Shown: positions 9,640 to 18,042 of the stretch, piece by piece
Numbering within the stretch: position 1 is the stretch's first letter
How the letters are laid out: each line of letters begins with the position of its first letter
From: Fundidesulfovibrio soli
GTDB taxonomy: Bacteria; Desulfobacterota; Desulfovibrionia; Desulfovibrionales; Desulfovibrionaceae
DNA: 64,000 nucleotides
Direction: 5' to 3'
Assembly (NCBI RefSeq): GCF_022808695.1
Contig: NZ_JAKZKW010000002.1
Location: 248,001-312,000, forward strand
Notes under the pieces: generated by a model
Told to the model about the DNA's origin: nothing
What the model saw: only the letters and a program-made list of their open reading frames with translations
Databases searched by the model: none
Position numbers and translations under genes: made by a program

Positions 9640-9694
9640 CGAAGCGGAAAGGGAGTCCAGAGGGCCGAAGGCCCTTTGGCCGCCGGAGGCTCTT
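9640..9694 (+). repeat. 55-bp dispersed repeat, copy 1
   Basis: Identical over 55 bases to 11807-11861. It contains a small internal hairpin (AGGGCC-GAA-GGCCCT). Both copies lie in gaps between genes and next to a hairpin of the shared-loop type. Confidence 0.8.
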
Positions 9695-9832
9695 TCCGGT
9701 CCACTCCAGCCCTTTCTGGCCCCCTGTTTTTTTCTCCAACTGGCCCTGTCGTCCCGTCCTTTTCGTGGATAAGTCTCCCGGCATGGCGCGTTCATCCGCG
9801 CCGTGCACACCGACTCCAAGGAGAAGCAAGCC

Positions 9833-10213
9833 ATGATACCCGAAAGCATCCTCGAAATCCTGCGCGAGGTCATGAAGAACGAAGGCGTGGTGGCCATCGC
9901 CACCCTGGGCGACGACGGCCCGCACATGGTCAACACCTGGAACAGCTACCTGCAACTCTTCGACAACGAGCGCCTGGTGATCCCGGTGGGCGGCATGAAC
10001 AAGACCCAGGCCAACGTGGCCGCGAACGACCGCGTGCTCCTTACCCTGGGCAGCCGCAAGGTGAAGGGCCGCAACGGACCCGGCACGGGCTTCCTGGTGA
10101 AGGGAACGGCGAAATTCGTGACCGATGGCCACGACTTCGAGGCCGTGACCAAGTTCAAGTGGGCCCGGGCCGCGCTGGTGGTAACGGTCGCCGAGATCGA
10201 ACAGACGCTGTAG
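9833..10213 (+). CDS. FMN-binding protein, pyridoxamine-phosphate-oxidase fold (126 aa)
   Basis: This small flavoprotein strongly resembles the FMN-binding protein of Desulfovibrio vulgaris (about 122 residues, a split-barrel dimer with one FMN per subunit). Matching segments recalled from that protein include NEGVVAIAT, DGPHMVNTWNSYL, VPVGGMNKTQANVA and LTLGSRKVKGRNGPGTGF. The low-potential FMN suggests electron transfer in the cytoplasm, but the partner is not known. The start at 9833 has an AAGGAG site 8-9 bases upstream; the frame also opens at 9803 without a better site. It is a single-gene unit, closed by the terminator at 10266-10302. Confidence 0.9.
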   Translation: MIPESILEILREVMKNEGVVAIATLGDDGPHMVNTWNSYLQLFDNERLVIPVGGMNKTQANVAANDRVLLTLGSRKVKGRNGPGTGFLVKGTAKFVTDGHDFEAVTKFKWARAALVVTVAEIEQTL

Positions 10214-10265
10214 CTCCGGGAGGACGCCCGGCTCGATTCCGAACCGTCCGCTCCCCGCTTTCCGT

Positions 10266-10302
10266 GCCCGGTGCGGCCCATGAGGCCGCGCCGGGCTTTT
10301 CG
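10266..10302 (+). terminator. Rho-independent terminator after the FMN-binding protein gene
   Basis: A GC-rich stem (GCCCGGTGCGGCC paired with GGCCGCGCCGGGC, with one mismatch and a short CATGA loop) is followed by TTTT. The convergent MocR gene ends just beyond it. Confidence 0.8.
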
Positions 10303-10304
10303 TT

Positions 10305-11708
10305 TCAGCTCGTCCGGGGCTCTTGTCCGTAGCAGATCTCCGCGAGAAGCCGCACCCCCTGGTCCAGTTCCTCGGGCGACATGGCCCCGAATCCCAGGAG
10401 CAGGTGTCCGTCAGCAGGGCTGTTGTCGGCGTTCGTTATGGAGAATGGCAGCAGGCGGATGCCCGACGCCTCGGCCAGCCGGCCCCTTTCAGCCTCACCG
10501 CGCGGTTCGCCCCGCAGGCGCACCACAACGTGCAGCCCGGCCTCCTGCCCTATGATCTCAGCCCTTGGGCCGAAGTGCCGCCCCAGCGCCGCCGCCAGGG
10601 CTTGCCGCTTCTTCCTGTAGATCGTGCGCATGCGCCGCAGGTGGCGCTCCAGGTGGCCGTTGTCCATGAAGGCCGCCAGGGTTTTCTGTTCCGGCAGCGA
10701 CGCTCCGGGCAGGTGGAAGCGGAAACGCCGGCGGTACGTGTCCAGCAACGATACCGGCAGGACCATGTAGCTCAGGCGCAGGGCCGGGGAGAGTATCTTG
10801 GAGAAGGTGCCCGTGTAGATCACGTTGCCGCCCGGCTGCAGGCCCTGCAAGGACGGTATCGGCCTTCCCTGGTAGCGCAGTTCGCTGTCGTAGTCGTCCT
10901 CGATGATGTACCTTCCATGCCTGGACCATTCGATGAGCCGCAGCCGGTTGGCGATGGGCATCACCTCGCCCAGGGGGAACTGGTGGGAGGGCGTGATGTA
11001 GGCGATGTCGCAACCGCTCGAGTCCAGGGCCGCCAGGTCGAGGCCGCCCGGCCCCACCGGCGTGGGCACCACCTCGTAGCCGTGGTTGGCGAAAACCTCC
11101 CGGGGGAGGGGGTAGCCGGGGTCCTCGGTGGCCAGGGCCCGGCACTTGCCCCAGAGCAGTTGGGCCACCGTGTCCAGGCTGTGCTGCAGCCCGGAGCAGA
11201 CCACGAGCTGTTCGATGCCGCAGACCACGCCCCGTGAACGCTCCAGATAGTCCCGCAGGCTCGCGCGCAAGGCCGGGTCGCCCTGCGGGTCGCCGTACTG
11301 GGCCAGCAGGGGCTGGTCCAGGCGCAGATGCTCCAGGTAGTATTTGCGCCACACCGACGCGGGGAAACTGGACGGGTCCAGGCCTGCAGGATGGAAATCG
11401 AAGGCGTACCGGGTGCGGGGGGCGCTGGCGGGTGTGGTGGTCCGCCGCCGGGGCGCGGGAGGGACCTCGTGGCCGATGGTCGAGACGAAGTACCCGCTAC
11501 GAGTCCGGGTGTGGATGTAGCCTTCGGCCAGCAGCTCCTGATAGGCGCTCTCCACCGTGTTGCGGCTGACGCCCAGCTCAGCCGCCAGATCCCTGGCCGA
11601 GGGGAGCCTGGCCTCCGCCAGCAGCTTCCCGGAGAGCACGCGTTCCCTGATTTGCGCGTAGATCTGGACGTAGAGCGGCCTGGGGTCTTCGTGGTTCAGG
11701 ATGAGCAT
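10305..11708 (-). CDS. MocR/GntR-family regulator with aminotransferase domain (467 aa)
   Basis: An N-terminal winged helix (about residues 10-75: PLYVQIYAQIRERVLSG, LPSARDLAAELGVSRNTVESAY) is fused to a fold-type-I aminotransferase-like domain that binds PLP. The PLP lysine sits in YTGTFSKILSPALRL. Other aminotransferase marks are CSGLQHSLD, the TPSHQFPLG segment and the DDYDSEL motif. Such proteins (PdxR, GabR, TauR) sense PLP or an amino-compound adduct and usually control a divergent gene. Here the upstream gap contains repeats rather than a clear divergent target. The start at 11708 is preferred because the longer frame runs into that repeat region. Confidence 0.88.
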   Translation of the reverse strand: MLILNHEDPRPLYVQIYAQIRERVLSGKLLAEARLPSARDLAAELGVSRNTVESAYQELLAEGYIHTRTRSGYFVSTIGHEVPPAPRRRTTTPASAPRTRYAFDFHPAGLDPSSFPASVWRKYYLEHLRLDQPLLAQYGDPQGDPALRASLRDYLERSRGVVCGIEQLVVCSGLQHSLDTVAQLLWGKCRALATEDPGYPLPREVFANHGYEVVPTPVGPGGLDLAALDSSGCDIAYITPSHQFPLGEVMPIANRLRLIEWSRHGRYIIEDDYDSELRYQGRPIPSLQGLQPGGNVIYTGTFSKILSPALRLSYMVLPVSLLDTYRRRFRFHLPGASLPEQKTLAAFMDNGHLERHLRRMRTIYRKKRQALAAALGRHFGPRAEIIGQEAGLHVVVRLRGEPRGEAERGRLAEASGIRLLPFSITNADNSPADGHLLLGFGAMSPEELDQGVRLLAEICYGQEPRTS

Positions 11709-11806
11709 GGCGGTGGCACCTGGGGGAGGCGGTTCCGGCCGGAGGGAAGCCGTATCCAGAGTGTACGGAAGCGACGTCCGGCCCGCAAGCGCGGGCCGGT
11801 CCACGG

Positions 11807-11861
11807 CGAAGCGGAAAGGGAGTCCAGAGGGCCGAAGGCCCTTTGGCCGCCGGAGGCTCTT
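11807..11861 (+). repeat. 55-bp dispersed repeat, copy 2
   Basis: Exact match to 9640-9694. Relative to the shared-loop hairpin the order is reversed: here the repeat precedes the hairpin by 14 bases, in copy 1 it follows it by about 43. Confidence 0.8.
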
Positions 11862-11875
11862 CGTTCGTCCAGGCT

Positions 11876-11958
11876 CCAGCCGTATCCTCCCCGGGGCCGG
11901 ACTGTCCGCTGTATTTGAAGAACATCAGCCAGTTCGGTCCCGGGGAGGACACGGCTGG
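11876..11958 (+). repeat. Long hairpin with 16-nt conserved loop, copy B
   Basis: Paired blocks are CCAGCCGT/ACGGCTGG, TCCTCCCCGGG/CCCGGGGAGGA, CCGGACTG/CAGTTCGG (one G-U) and GCT/AGC. They close on GTATTTGAAGAACATC at 11911-11926. The stem sequence is unrelated to that of copy A while the loop matches at 15 of 16 bases. Confidence 0.6.
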
Positions 11959-12035
11959 ACCCGCTGCGTCTCATCACGCCCAAAGGCGGAAACCGTCCGA
12001 GACACCGCTCGCGCGGAGCCGCACCATTGAACGGA

Positions 12036-12072
12036 AAAAGCGCCCCACGGCCATCAGCCGTGGGGCGCTCTT
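12036..12072 (-). terminator. Terminator of the UbiD-type gene
   Basis: On the minus strand a 12-bp stem (AGCGCCCCACGG with its complement) is followed by TTTTT. It lies 28 bases beyond the stop of the gene at 12100-13548. Confidence 0.8.
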
Positions 12073-12099
12073 CGATCTTTATGGGGGCGCAGGCCGGGC

Positions 12100-13548
12100 T
12101 TAGTCGATGCCCAGGCTGCTCCAGAGGCCGCTGATCCTGGCCTTTACGTCCTTGCTCATGGTCAGGGCGTCGGGCCACTCGCGGTAGTGCCCTTCCTCTG
12201 CGGTCTTCTTGGTGGCGTCGATGCCGATCTTGCCGCCGTAGTGGGGCAGGGGGCAGGCGTGGTCCAGGGCGTCGGTGGGGCCTTCCAGCACCACGATGTC
12301 GCGCCGCCAGTCCACGTTGTTGCCCAGGCGCCAGAGCACCTCGGAGACGTTCTGGACGTTGACCTCGGCGTCCACTACCACGATGACCTTGGTGAACATC
12401 ATCTGGCCCATGCCCCACAGCGCGTACATGACCTTGCGGGTCTGGCCGGGGTAGCGCTTGTCGATGGAGACGAAGCAGAGGTTGTGGAACACGCCCTCCA
12501 GGGGGAGGTTGATGTCCTTGACCTCGGGCAGGGACTTCTTGATCAGCGGCAGGAAGAGCCGCTCCGTGGCCTTGCCCATGTAGCAGTCTTCCATGGGGGG
12601 CGGGCCCACCAGGGTCGCGGGGTAGATCGCGTCCTTGCGGTGGGTCAGGGCGGTCACGTGGAACACGGGGTAGTTGTCGGCCAGGGAGTAGTAGCCGGTG
12701 TGGTCGCCGAAGGGGCCTTCGCGGCGGCGCTCGCCGGGCTCCACGTAGCCCTCCAGGATGAACTGGGAGTTGGCGGGCACCTGCAGGTCCACAGTCTTGC
12801 ACTGGACCATCTCCACCGGGGATTCGCGCAGGAACCCGGCGAAGATGATCTCGTCGATCTCGTCGGGGATGGGCGCGGTGGCGGCGTAGGTCACGGCGGG
12901 GTCAGCGCCGATGGCCACGGCCACTTCCAGGCGCTTGCCCAGCTTTTCGGCCAGGTGGTAGTGGTAGGCTCCGCCCTTGTGCTTGTGCCAGTGCATGCCG
13001 GTGGTGTTCTTGTCGAACACCTGCATGCGGTACATGCCCATGTTGCGCACGCCGGTCTCGGGGTTCTTGGTGATCACCAGGGGCAGGGTGATGAAGGGGC
13101 CGGCGTCGCCGGGCCAGGTGGTGAGCACGGGCATGATGGAGAGGTCCACGTCGTCGCCGGTGTGGACGACTTCCTGGCAGGGGGCCTTGGAGACCTCCTT
13201 GGGGAAGATGTTGGCCATGCGCGCCAGCTTGGGCAGCAGCTTGAGCTTTTCGATGATGCCGTCGGGCTTCTTGACCTCCAAGAAGGTCTCGATGTGCTCG
13301 GCCAGGGCGTCCAGGCTCTCCACTTCCAGTGAGAGGTTCATCCGGTTGTAGGAGCCGAAGGCGTTGGTCAGCACGGGGAACTTGCTGCCCTTGACGTTCT
13401 CAAACAGGACGGCCGGGCCGGCGGACTTGCTCACCCGGTCCGTGACCTCCGCGATTTCGAGGTATGGGTCCAGCTCCACGCCGACGCGCCTGAGCTCGCC
13501 GTGTTTTTCGATGACGCGGATGAATTCCTGCAGGTCCTTGTAAGCCAT
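12100..13548 (-). CDS. ubiD: UbiD-family decarboxylase, probably menaquinone pathway (482 aa)
   Basis: This is a prenylated-FMN-dependent aromatic acid decarboxylase. The UbiD hallmark GMHWHKHKGGAYHYH is present, as are the catalytic-glutamate block REGPFGDHTGYYS, LEGPTDALDHACPLPHYGGK near the C-terminus and the VLFENVKGSKFPV start block. Length is close to E. coli UbiD (about 497). Sulfate reducers of this group make menaquinone rather than ubiquinone, often by the futalosine route, so the substrate is probably a menaquinone precursor (an MqnL-like role); this is inferred. No UbiX flavin prenyltransferase lies in the window. The cyclic-nucleotide-binding gene is 34 bases upstream and probably co-transcribed. 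Confidence 0.88.
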   Translation of the reverse strand: MAYKDLQEFIRVIEKHGELRRVGVELDPYLEIAEVTDRVSKSAGPAVLFENVKGSKFPVLTNAFGSYNRMNLSLEVESLDALAEHIETFLEVKKPDGIIEKLKLLPKLARMANIFPKEVSKAPCQEVVHTGDDVDLSIMPVLTTWPGDAGPFITLPLVITKNPETGVRNMGMYRMQVFDKNTTGMHWHKHKGGAYHYHLAEKLGKRLEVAVAIGADPAVTYAATAPIPDEIDEIIFAGFLRESPVEMVQCKTVDLQVPANSQFILEGYVEPGERRREGPFGDHTGYYSLADNYPVFHVTALTHRKDAIYPATLVGPPPMEDCYMGKATERLFLPLIKKSLPEVKDINLPLEGVFHNLCFVSIDKRYPGQTRKVMYALWGMGQMMFTKVIVVVDAEVNVQNVSEVLWRLGNNVDWRRDIVVLEGPTDALDHACPLPHYGGKIGIDATKKTAEEGHYREWPDALTMSKDVKARISGLWSSLGID

Positions 13549-13582
13549 GCGTTTCTCCAGAATGTGATTGGGCGCTGGGCCT

Positions 13583-14083
13583 TTAGAGATATTCCACCAG
13601 CTTCACGCTCGTGTTGCGCAGGCGGAAGCTGATGAGGCGCGCGATGTTGAGCACGAACTTGAGCGCCAGGGGTTGCTCCTTGGCGCAAAGACAGTCGAAG
13701 CTGGGGCGGGTGAGCACGAGCATGGACACGTCCTCGATGGCCCGGGCCGTGGCCGAGCGCGGCGGCCCCTCGATGAGCGCCAGTTCGCCGAAGGCCCTGC
13801 CGGGGCCGATGCGCACCAGGCACTTGGGGCGGTGGTCCGGGGTGGCGTCCCGCTTGGTGATCTCGATGGCGCCGGTGAGGATGATGGCCATCGAGTCCTC
13901 GGCGGCGCCTTCCTCGAAGATGATTGAGTCCTTGGGGTGGTGCTCCAGCCTGAAATAGCGGCACAGCCCCTTGATGTCGTCCTCGGAGAGGTGCTTGGCC
14001 CAGGTGGAGCTGTCGAGCATCTCCAGCAGCTTGGGCCCCACGTCGGGGTTGTGGTACAGGTCTTCGCCCGCGCAGTAGTCCAT
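13583..14083 (-). CDS. Cyclic nucleotide-binding domain protein (166 aa)
   Basis: This is a stand-alone cNMP-binding domain of the CRP/PKA type without a DNA-binding helix-turn-helix. The phosphate-binding cassette reads GRAFGELALIEGPPRSATARAIED (about residues 99-122), with the canonical FGE-L and R-SA spacing. A leading helical segment (DVGPKLLEMLDSSTWAKHLSEDDIKGLCRYF) resembles other single-domain family members. The C-terminal helix (LALKFVLNIARLISFRLRN) follows the cassette. It probably transmits a nucleotide signal to a partner protein. Neighbours are an acyl-CoA ligase upstream and the decarboxylase downstream, both on the same strand. Confidence 0.88.
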   Translation of the reverse strand: MDYCAGEDLYHNPDVGPKLLEMLDSSTWAKHLSEDDIKGLCRYFRLEHHPKDSIIFEEGAAEDSMAIILTGAIEITKRDATPDHRPKCLVRIGPGRAFGELALIEGPPRSATARAIEDVSMLVLTRPSFDCLCAKEQPLALKFVLNIARLISFRLRNTSVKLVEYL

Positions 14084-14128
14084 GATGTTCCTCCGCCCGG
14101 CGGGTATGCCACAGGGCGGGGAAAACCG

Positions 14129-15820
14129 CTAGGCCCGCGCTTCGGGGGCGTGCTGCGGGTTCTCGGCCCGCAGGGTGCGCCTGAGCACCTTGCCCACGAA
14201 GGTCTTGGGCAGCTCGGTGCGGAACTCCACGAACCTGGGGGCCTTGTAGGCGGCCAGGTGCGCTTTGCAGAAGGCCATGACCTCCTCTCGGGTCAGGGTC
14301 AGCCCGGGCTTGGGCACGATGTAGACCTTGACCACCTCCCCGCGTGAGCGGTGCGGCACGCCGATGGCGGCCACCTCCTGCACGCCGGGGTGGGTGTGCA
14401 GCACCTCCTCGATTTCCCGGGGATAGACGTTGAAGCCGCCGCTGATGATCATGTCCTTCTTGCGGTCCACGATGAAGAAATAGCCCTCCTCGTCCATCAC
14501 GGCGATGTCGCCCGTGTAAAGCCAGCCGCCGCGCAGGGTTTCCTCGGTGTCGCCTGGGCGGTTCCAGTAGCCGCGCATCACCTGCGGGCCGCGTATGAGC
14601 AGCTCGCCGGGGCTGCCGGGGGGCATGGGGGTCACCCCGTCGGCAAGATCAACGATGCGGGCCTGGGTGTCCGGGAAGGGCAGGCCGATGGAGCCGGGCT
14701 TGCGCCTGCCCTGCAGCGGCGTGACGTGGGTGAAGGGCGAGGCCTCGGTGAGGCCGAAGCCCTCCACGATCTCGGCGCGGGTGATTTCCTTGAAGCGGCG
14801 CAGCACCTCCACGGGCAGCGGGGCGGAGCCGGACACGCAGTAGTGCACGCAGGTCAGGTCGAAATCGGGCAGGGCCTTCTGCTGCAGGAGCGCCATGTAG
14901 ACCGAGGGCGTGCCCGGGAACACCGTGGGCCTGTAGCGGGCGATGGCCTTGAGCGTCTCCAGCGGGTCGAAGCGGGGCACCGGGGCCACGGCCGCGGCGT
15001 TGGCCGTGGCGAAGTTGACCAGCAGCTGCAGCCCGTAGATGTGGAAGAAGGGCAGAAGCCCCAGGAAGACCTCCGTCTCCTTGGCCATCACGGAGAGCAG
15101 GGCCTTGGCCTGCTGGATGTTGCAGGAGAGGTTGTGGTGCGTGAGCACCACCCCCTTGGAGATGCCGGTGGTGCCGCCGGTGTACTGCAGCAGGGCCGTG
15201 GTCTCCACCGGGTCCACGCCCTCTATGTGGTACGGCTCGGAACCGAAGCAGCCGACGAAGGGCAGGGTGCGTTTGCCGTCCAGCTCCAGGCGGGGGAACT
15301 TGCCCTGGCGCCAGGCGGATAGCCTGTAGAGCCAGTCCATGGGGAAGGCGAGGCCGTCGCTGATGCGGGTGACGATGATGCGCTCCAGGGCCGAGGCCTC
15401 GAGGATCGGCCTGTGCCGCTCCCAGAGCAGGTCCAGCACGATGAGCACCCTGGCCCCGCTGTCCTGGAGGATGTGGGTCAGTTCCGTATCCATGTAGAGC
15501 GGGTTGACGAACACGGCCACGGCCCCGGCGTAGAGCGCGCCCCAATACGCCACGATGGTCTGGGGCAGGTTGGGCAGCATGATGGCCACACGGTCGCCGG
15601 GCTGTATGCCCATGTCGCGCAGGCCCCTGGCGAAGCGTCCTGCCTTGTGGCGCAGGGTTGCGTAATCCATGCGCAGGTTGCGGAAGAGCACTGCGGTGCG
15701 TTTCGGGTGGCACTCGGCGGCGAAATCGAGCAGGGCGGTGACGGGCTCCAGGCGGTAGTCGATGCTGGAGGGGACGCCCGGGTCGTAGTGGTCGATCCAG
15801 GGGGTGGCGCTGTACGTCAT
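14129..15820 (-). CDS. Long-chain fatty-acid-CoA ligase, FadD-type (563 aa)
   Basis: This AMP-forming ligase activates carboxylic acids, most likely fatty acids, to CoA thioesters in two steps. The P-loop-like motif YTGGTTGISKGVVLTHHNL and the motifs GFGLTEASP, GWLYTGDIAVMDEEGYFFI and DRKKDMIISGGFNVYPREIE are all intact. The C-terminal catalytic lysine is in LPKTFVGKVLRR. The start MTYSATPW at 15820 was chosen since family N-termini begin there (WIDHYDPGVPSSIDY); upstream in-frame ATGs at 15871 and 15919 have no ribosome site. A 45-base gap separates it from the cyclic-nucleotide-binding gene. Confidence 0.9.
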   Translation of the reverse strand: MTYSATPWIDHYDPGVPSSIDYRLEPVTALLDFAAECHPKRTAVLFRNLRMDYATLRHKAGRFARGLRDMGIQPGDRVAIMLPNLPQTIVAYWGALYAGAVAVFVNPLYMDTELTHILQDSGARVLIVLDLLWERHRPILEASALERIIVTRISDGLAFPMDWLYRLSAWRQGKFPRLELDGKRTLPFVGCFGSEPYHIEGVDPVETTALLQYTGGTTGISKGVVLTHHNLSCNIQQAKALLSVMAKETEVFLGLLPFFHIYGLQLLVNFATANAAAVAPVPRFDPLETLKAIARYRPTVFPGTPSVYMALLQQKALPDFDLTCVHYCVSGSAPLPVEVLRRFKEITRAEIVEGFGLTEASPFTHVTPLQGRRKPGSIGLPFPDTQARIVDLADGVTPMPPGSPGELLIRGPQVMRGYWNRPGDTEETLRGGWLYTGDIAVMDEEGYFFIVDRKKDMIISGGFNVYPREIEEVLHTHPGVQEVAAIGVPHRSRGEVVKVYIVPKPGLTLTREEVMAFCKAHLAAYKAPRFVEFRTELPKTFVGKVLRRTLRAENPQHAPEARA

Positions 15821-16151
15821 GGGTGTTCCGGGTTGGGGTGGCATGCGGGCCGGATGCGGCCGGTCGGACATGTTTTGCCCGGCGAAGGTTACACTACAGT
15901 GACTTTCGCCCCCCTTCAACCGCCCCGGATGGCCCGCCGGGCTTTACGCGTACCCCTTTCATCTGGTACGGACTTGATTCTTTGGCTGGGGCATCGCCGC
16001 CAAGGGCCGATCCGGCAGCCGCAACGCCAGCGGAAGCGGCGGCCGGAACGGGGCCAGGGCGGAGTGCATTCGAGCATTTCCTTTGAATACACATATATCC
16101 AATAAAGATCCTCAAGCGCCACACGGCGCGATCAGCGGCACAGGAGCGGCA
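15821..16151. other. Divergent intergenic region between ligase and DHS-like genes
   Basis: I see no gene here. The right end is AT-rich with TTGAAT and TATATC-like hexamers (around 16083-16100) that could belong to the promoter of the gene at 16152, but their spacing is poor. A CAGGAG ribosome site lies at 16141-16146. Confidence 0.4.
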
Positions 16152-17123
16152 ATGAGCACCATCACGAAATTCATGGACCTTCACTTCAGGCACTTCAACG
16201 CTCGCGAGACCCTGGACGCGGCAAAAGAATGGAACACGCTGCTGGCTGGCGGGGGCAAGATGTTCCTGACCATGGCCGGCGCCATGAGCACCGCCGAGAT
16301 CGGCATCATCCTGGCGCGCATGATCCGCCAGGGCAAGGTGCATTCCATCTGCTGCACCGCGGCCAACCTGGAGGAGGACCTGTTCAACCTCTTCAACCAC
16401 AACGAATATAAGATGTGCGCCAACTACCGGGACCTCTCCCCCGAGGCCGAGAAGGAGCTCTACGACGCGGGCTTCAACCGCGTCACGGACACCTGCATCC
16501 CCGAGGGCGTTCTGCGCCAGGTGCAGCGCGACATCTCCAAGCTGTGGAAGAAGGCCGCCGACGAGAACAAGCCCAAGTTCCCCTTCGAGTTCATCTACGA
16601 CCTGCTGGACCAGCCCGGCATCGAGAAGCACTTCCAGGTGCCCGCCGAGCACTCCTGGGTGCTGGCCGCCAAGGAAATGGGCCTGACCATCTACACCCCC
16701 GGCTGGGAAGACTGCACCCTGGGCAACATCTTCTGCTCCGAGGTGATGCGCGGCAACGTGAAGAGCCACGCCGCCATCCGCCACGGCACCGAGCAGATGC
16801 AGCACCTGGCCGAGTGGTACATCGAGATGGCCAAGCAGAAGACCCCCATCGGCTTCTTCCAGATCGGCGGCGGCATCGCGGGCGACTTCCCCATCTGCGT
16901 GGTGCCCATGCTCATCCAGGACATGGAGATGGAAGACACCCCCTTCTGGGCCTACTTCTGCCAGATCAGCGACTCCACCACCTCCTACGGCTCCTACTCC
17001 GGCGCGGTGCCCAACGAGAAGATCACCTGGGGCAAGCTCGACATCGACACCCCCCGCTACATGATCAACTCCGACGCGGCCATCGTGGCCCCGCTGATCT
17101 TCAGCTACGTGCTGGGCGACTAG
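16152..17123 (+). CDS. Deoxyhypusine synthase-like protein (323 aa)
   Basis: This is an NAD-dependent aminobutyl-transferase of the deoxyhypusine synthase fold. In archaea and eukaryotes the enzyme moves the butylamine of spermidine onto a lysine of eIF5A. Bacteria lack eIF5A, and bacterial relatives are thought to act on polyamines, as homospermidine synthase does. The catalytic-lysine block SGAVPNEKITWGKLD is intact, with Lys295. Other conserved stretches are LTMAGAMSTAEIG, GIIL.RMIRQGKV and FFQIGGGIAGDFPICVVPM. The start at 16152 has CAGGAG 5 bases upstream. It stands alone, followed by a strong terminator, with no polyamine genes nearby. Confidence 0.88.
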   Translation: MSTITKFMDLHFRHFNARETLDAAKEWNTLLAGGGKMFLTMAGAMSTAEIGIILARMIRQGKVHSICCTAANLEEDLFNLFNHNEYKMCANYRDLSPEAEKELYDAGFNRVTDTCIPEGVLRQVQRDISKLWKKAADENKPKFPFEFIYDLLDQPGIEKHFQVPAEHSWVLAAKEMGLTIYTPGWEDCTLGNIFCSEVMRGNVKSHAAIRHGTEQMQHLAEWYIEMAKQKTPIGFFQIGGGIAGDFPICVVPMLIQDMEMEDTPFWAYFCQISDSTTSYGSYSGAVPNEKITWGKLDIDTPRYMINSDAAIVAPLIFSYVLGD

Positions 17124-17157
17124 CGGGAGGGCAACGCCTCCGACTGACGATCGAAGA

Positions 17158-17185
17158 GGCCGCGCCCGCAAGGGCGCGGCCTTTC
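17158..17185 (+). terminator. Terminator of the deoxyhypusine synthase-like gene
   Basis: A perfect 10-bp stem GGCCGCGCCC/GGGCGCGGCC with a GCAA loop is followed by TTT. It lies 35 bases after the stop codon. Confidence 0.85.
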
Positions 17186-17388
17186 TCGTGGCGGCCGCCT
17201 CACACGAAGGCCGGGCAGGCGTCGGACGCCCCCGAGACTTGAACAGAGATTGCGGTGGGGCCGCACGGATACGAAGAGAACGCGGCCTTTCTCGCAGGAG
17301 CGCGGAGTATGCGAACGCCGGGGCGGGCGGGGATGGAACGGTAACGTAAACTTTCGCGGTGGCAGGCCGTGTTGATATGGAGAGCGGG

Positions 17389-18021
17389 ATGGAACTGCAT
17401 ACCTGGCTGGCTTTCGTGGGGGCTTCGACCATATTGCTGGTGTTTCCGGGGCCCACCGTGATGCTCGTGTCCGGGTTCGGGCTGGCCTACGGCGCGCGGC
17501 GGGCCTGGTGGGCGGCCATCGGGGTCGTGCTTGGCGACGCGCTGTCCCTGGGCTGCTCCCTGGCGGGGCTGGGGGTGTTCCTGCAGGCCAGCGCCACGGC
17601 CTTCACTGTGCTCAAGATGGCGGGCGCGGCCTACATGCTCTGGCTGGGCTACAAGATGTGGCGGCAGCGCCCCGAGACCTCCGCAAGCCCGGCAGCTGGC
17701 GGCGGGGCGGCGGCGGGGGGAATCCGCACCCGCCTGGTCACGCAGGCCTTCGCGGTCACCGCGCTCAACCCCAAGTCCATCCTCTTCTTCGTGGCCTTCG
17801 TGCCCCAGTTCATTTCGGCCCAGGCCGAGCCCTTGCCGCAGTTGGCCACGATATTGGGCACCTTCCTCTTTCTAGCCTTCCTGAACACCCTGGCCTACAT
17901 CTGCCTGGCGGGCAGGCTGCGCCGCGTGGCGTCCAACCCCAGGATGCAGCGGGCCTGCGCGCGCACCGGCGGGGCCGTGCTGGTCGGGGCGGGAGTTTGG
18001 ACGGCGTTGCGGGAGGCGTGA
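17389..18021 (+). CDS. LysE/RhtB family amino-acid exporter (210 aa)
   Basis: This six-helix inner-membrane exporter is of the LysE type. The family signature FPGPTVMLV lies at about residues 19-27, in the first helix. It is followed by GARRAWWAAIGVVLGDAL and AGAAYMLWLGYKMW, and later by TALNPKSILFFVAFVPQF, a typical RhtB block. Members export amino acids or similar metabolites; the substrate here is open. The start at 17389 sits 4 bases after GGAGAG and fits family N-termini (MELHTWLAFV). An alternative ATG lies at 17377. The gene stands alone and converges on the methyltransferase-cupin gene. Confidence 0.88.
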   Translation: MELHTWLAFVGASTILLVFPGPTVMLVSGFGLAYGARRAWWAAIGVVLGDALSLGCSLAGLGVFLQASATAFTVLKMAGAAYMLWLGYKMWRQRPETSASPAAGGGAAAGGIRTRLVTQAFAVTALNPKSILFFVAFVPQFISAQAEPLPQLATILGTFLFLAFLNTLAYICLAGRLRRVASNPRMQRACARTGGAVLVGAGVWTALREA

Positions 18022-18042
18022 GGCCCCTCGAAGCCGCTGACG

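Larger units (their letters stand above)
9380..9832 (+). repeat. Intergenic region with stacked hairpins and dispersed repeats
   Basis: These 453 bases hold no convincing gene. Two short hairpins come first: stem CCAAAGAGGG (9410-9434) and stem CCAAAGGGAG (9444-9466), the latter possibly acting as a terminator. A long hairpin follows at 9511-9596. After it comes a small GAAGAC/GTCTTTT stem and then a 55-base sequence (9640-9694) that recurs exactly at 11807-11861. The 26 bases at 9440-9465 recur at 42714-42739. Confidence 0.7.
11709..12099. repeat. Intergenic region with dispersed repeats and hairpins
   Basis: This gap carries no gene I can support. In order it holds a 9-bp hairpin (11778-11799, CCGGCCCGC/GCGGGCCGG), the second copy of the 55-base repeat (11807-11861), the second shared-loop hairpin (11876-11958) and a terminator facing the UbiD-type gene (12036-12072). 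Confidence 0.7.
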
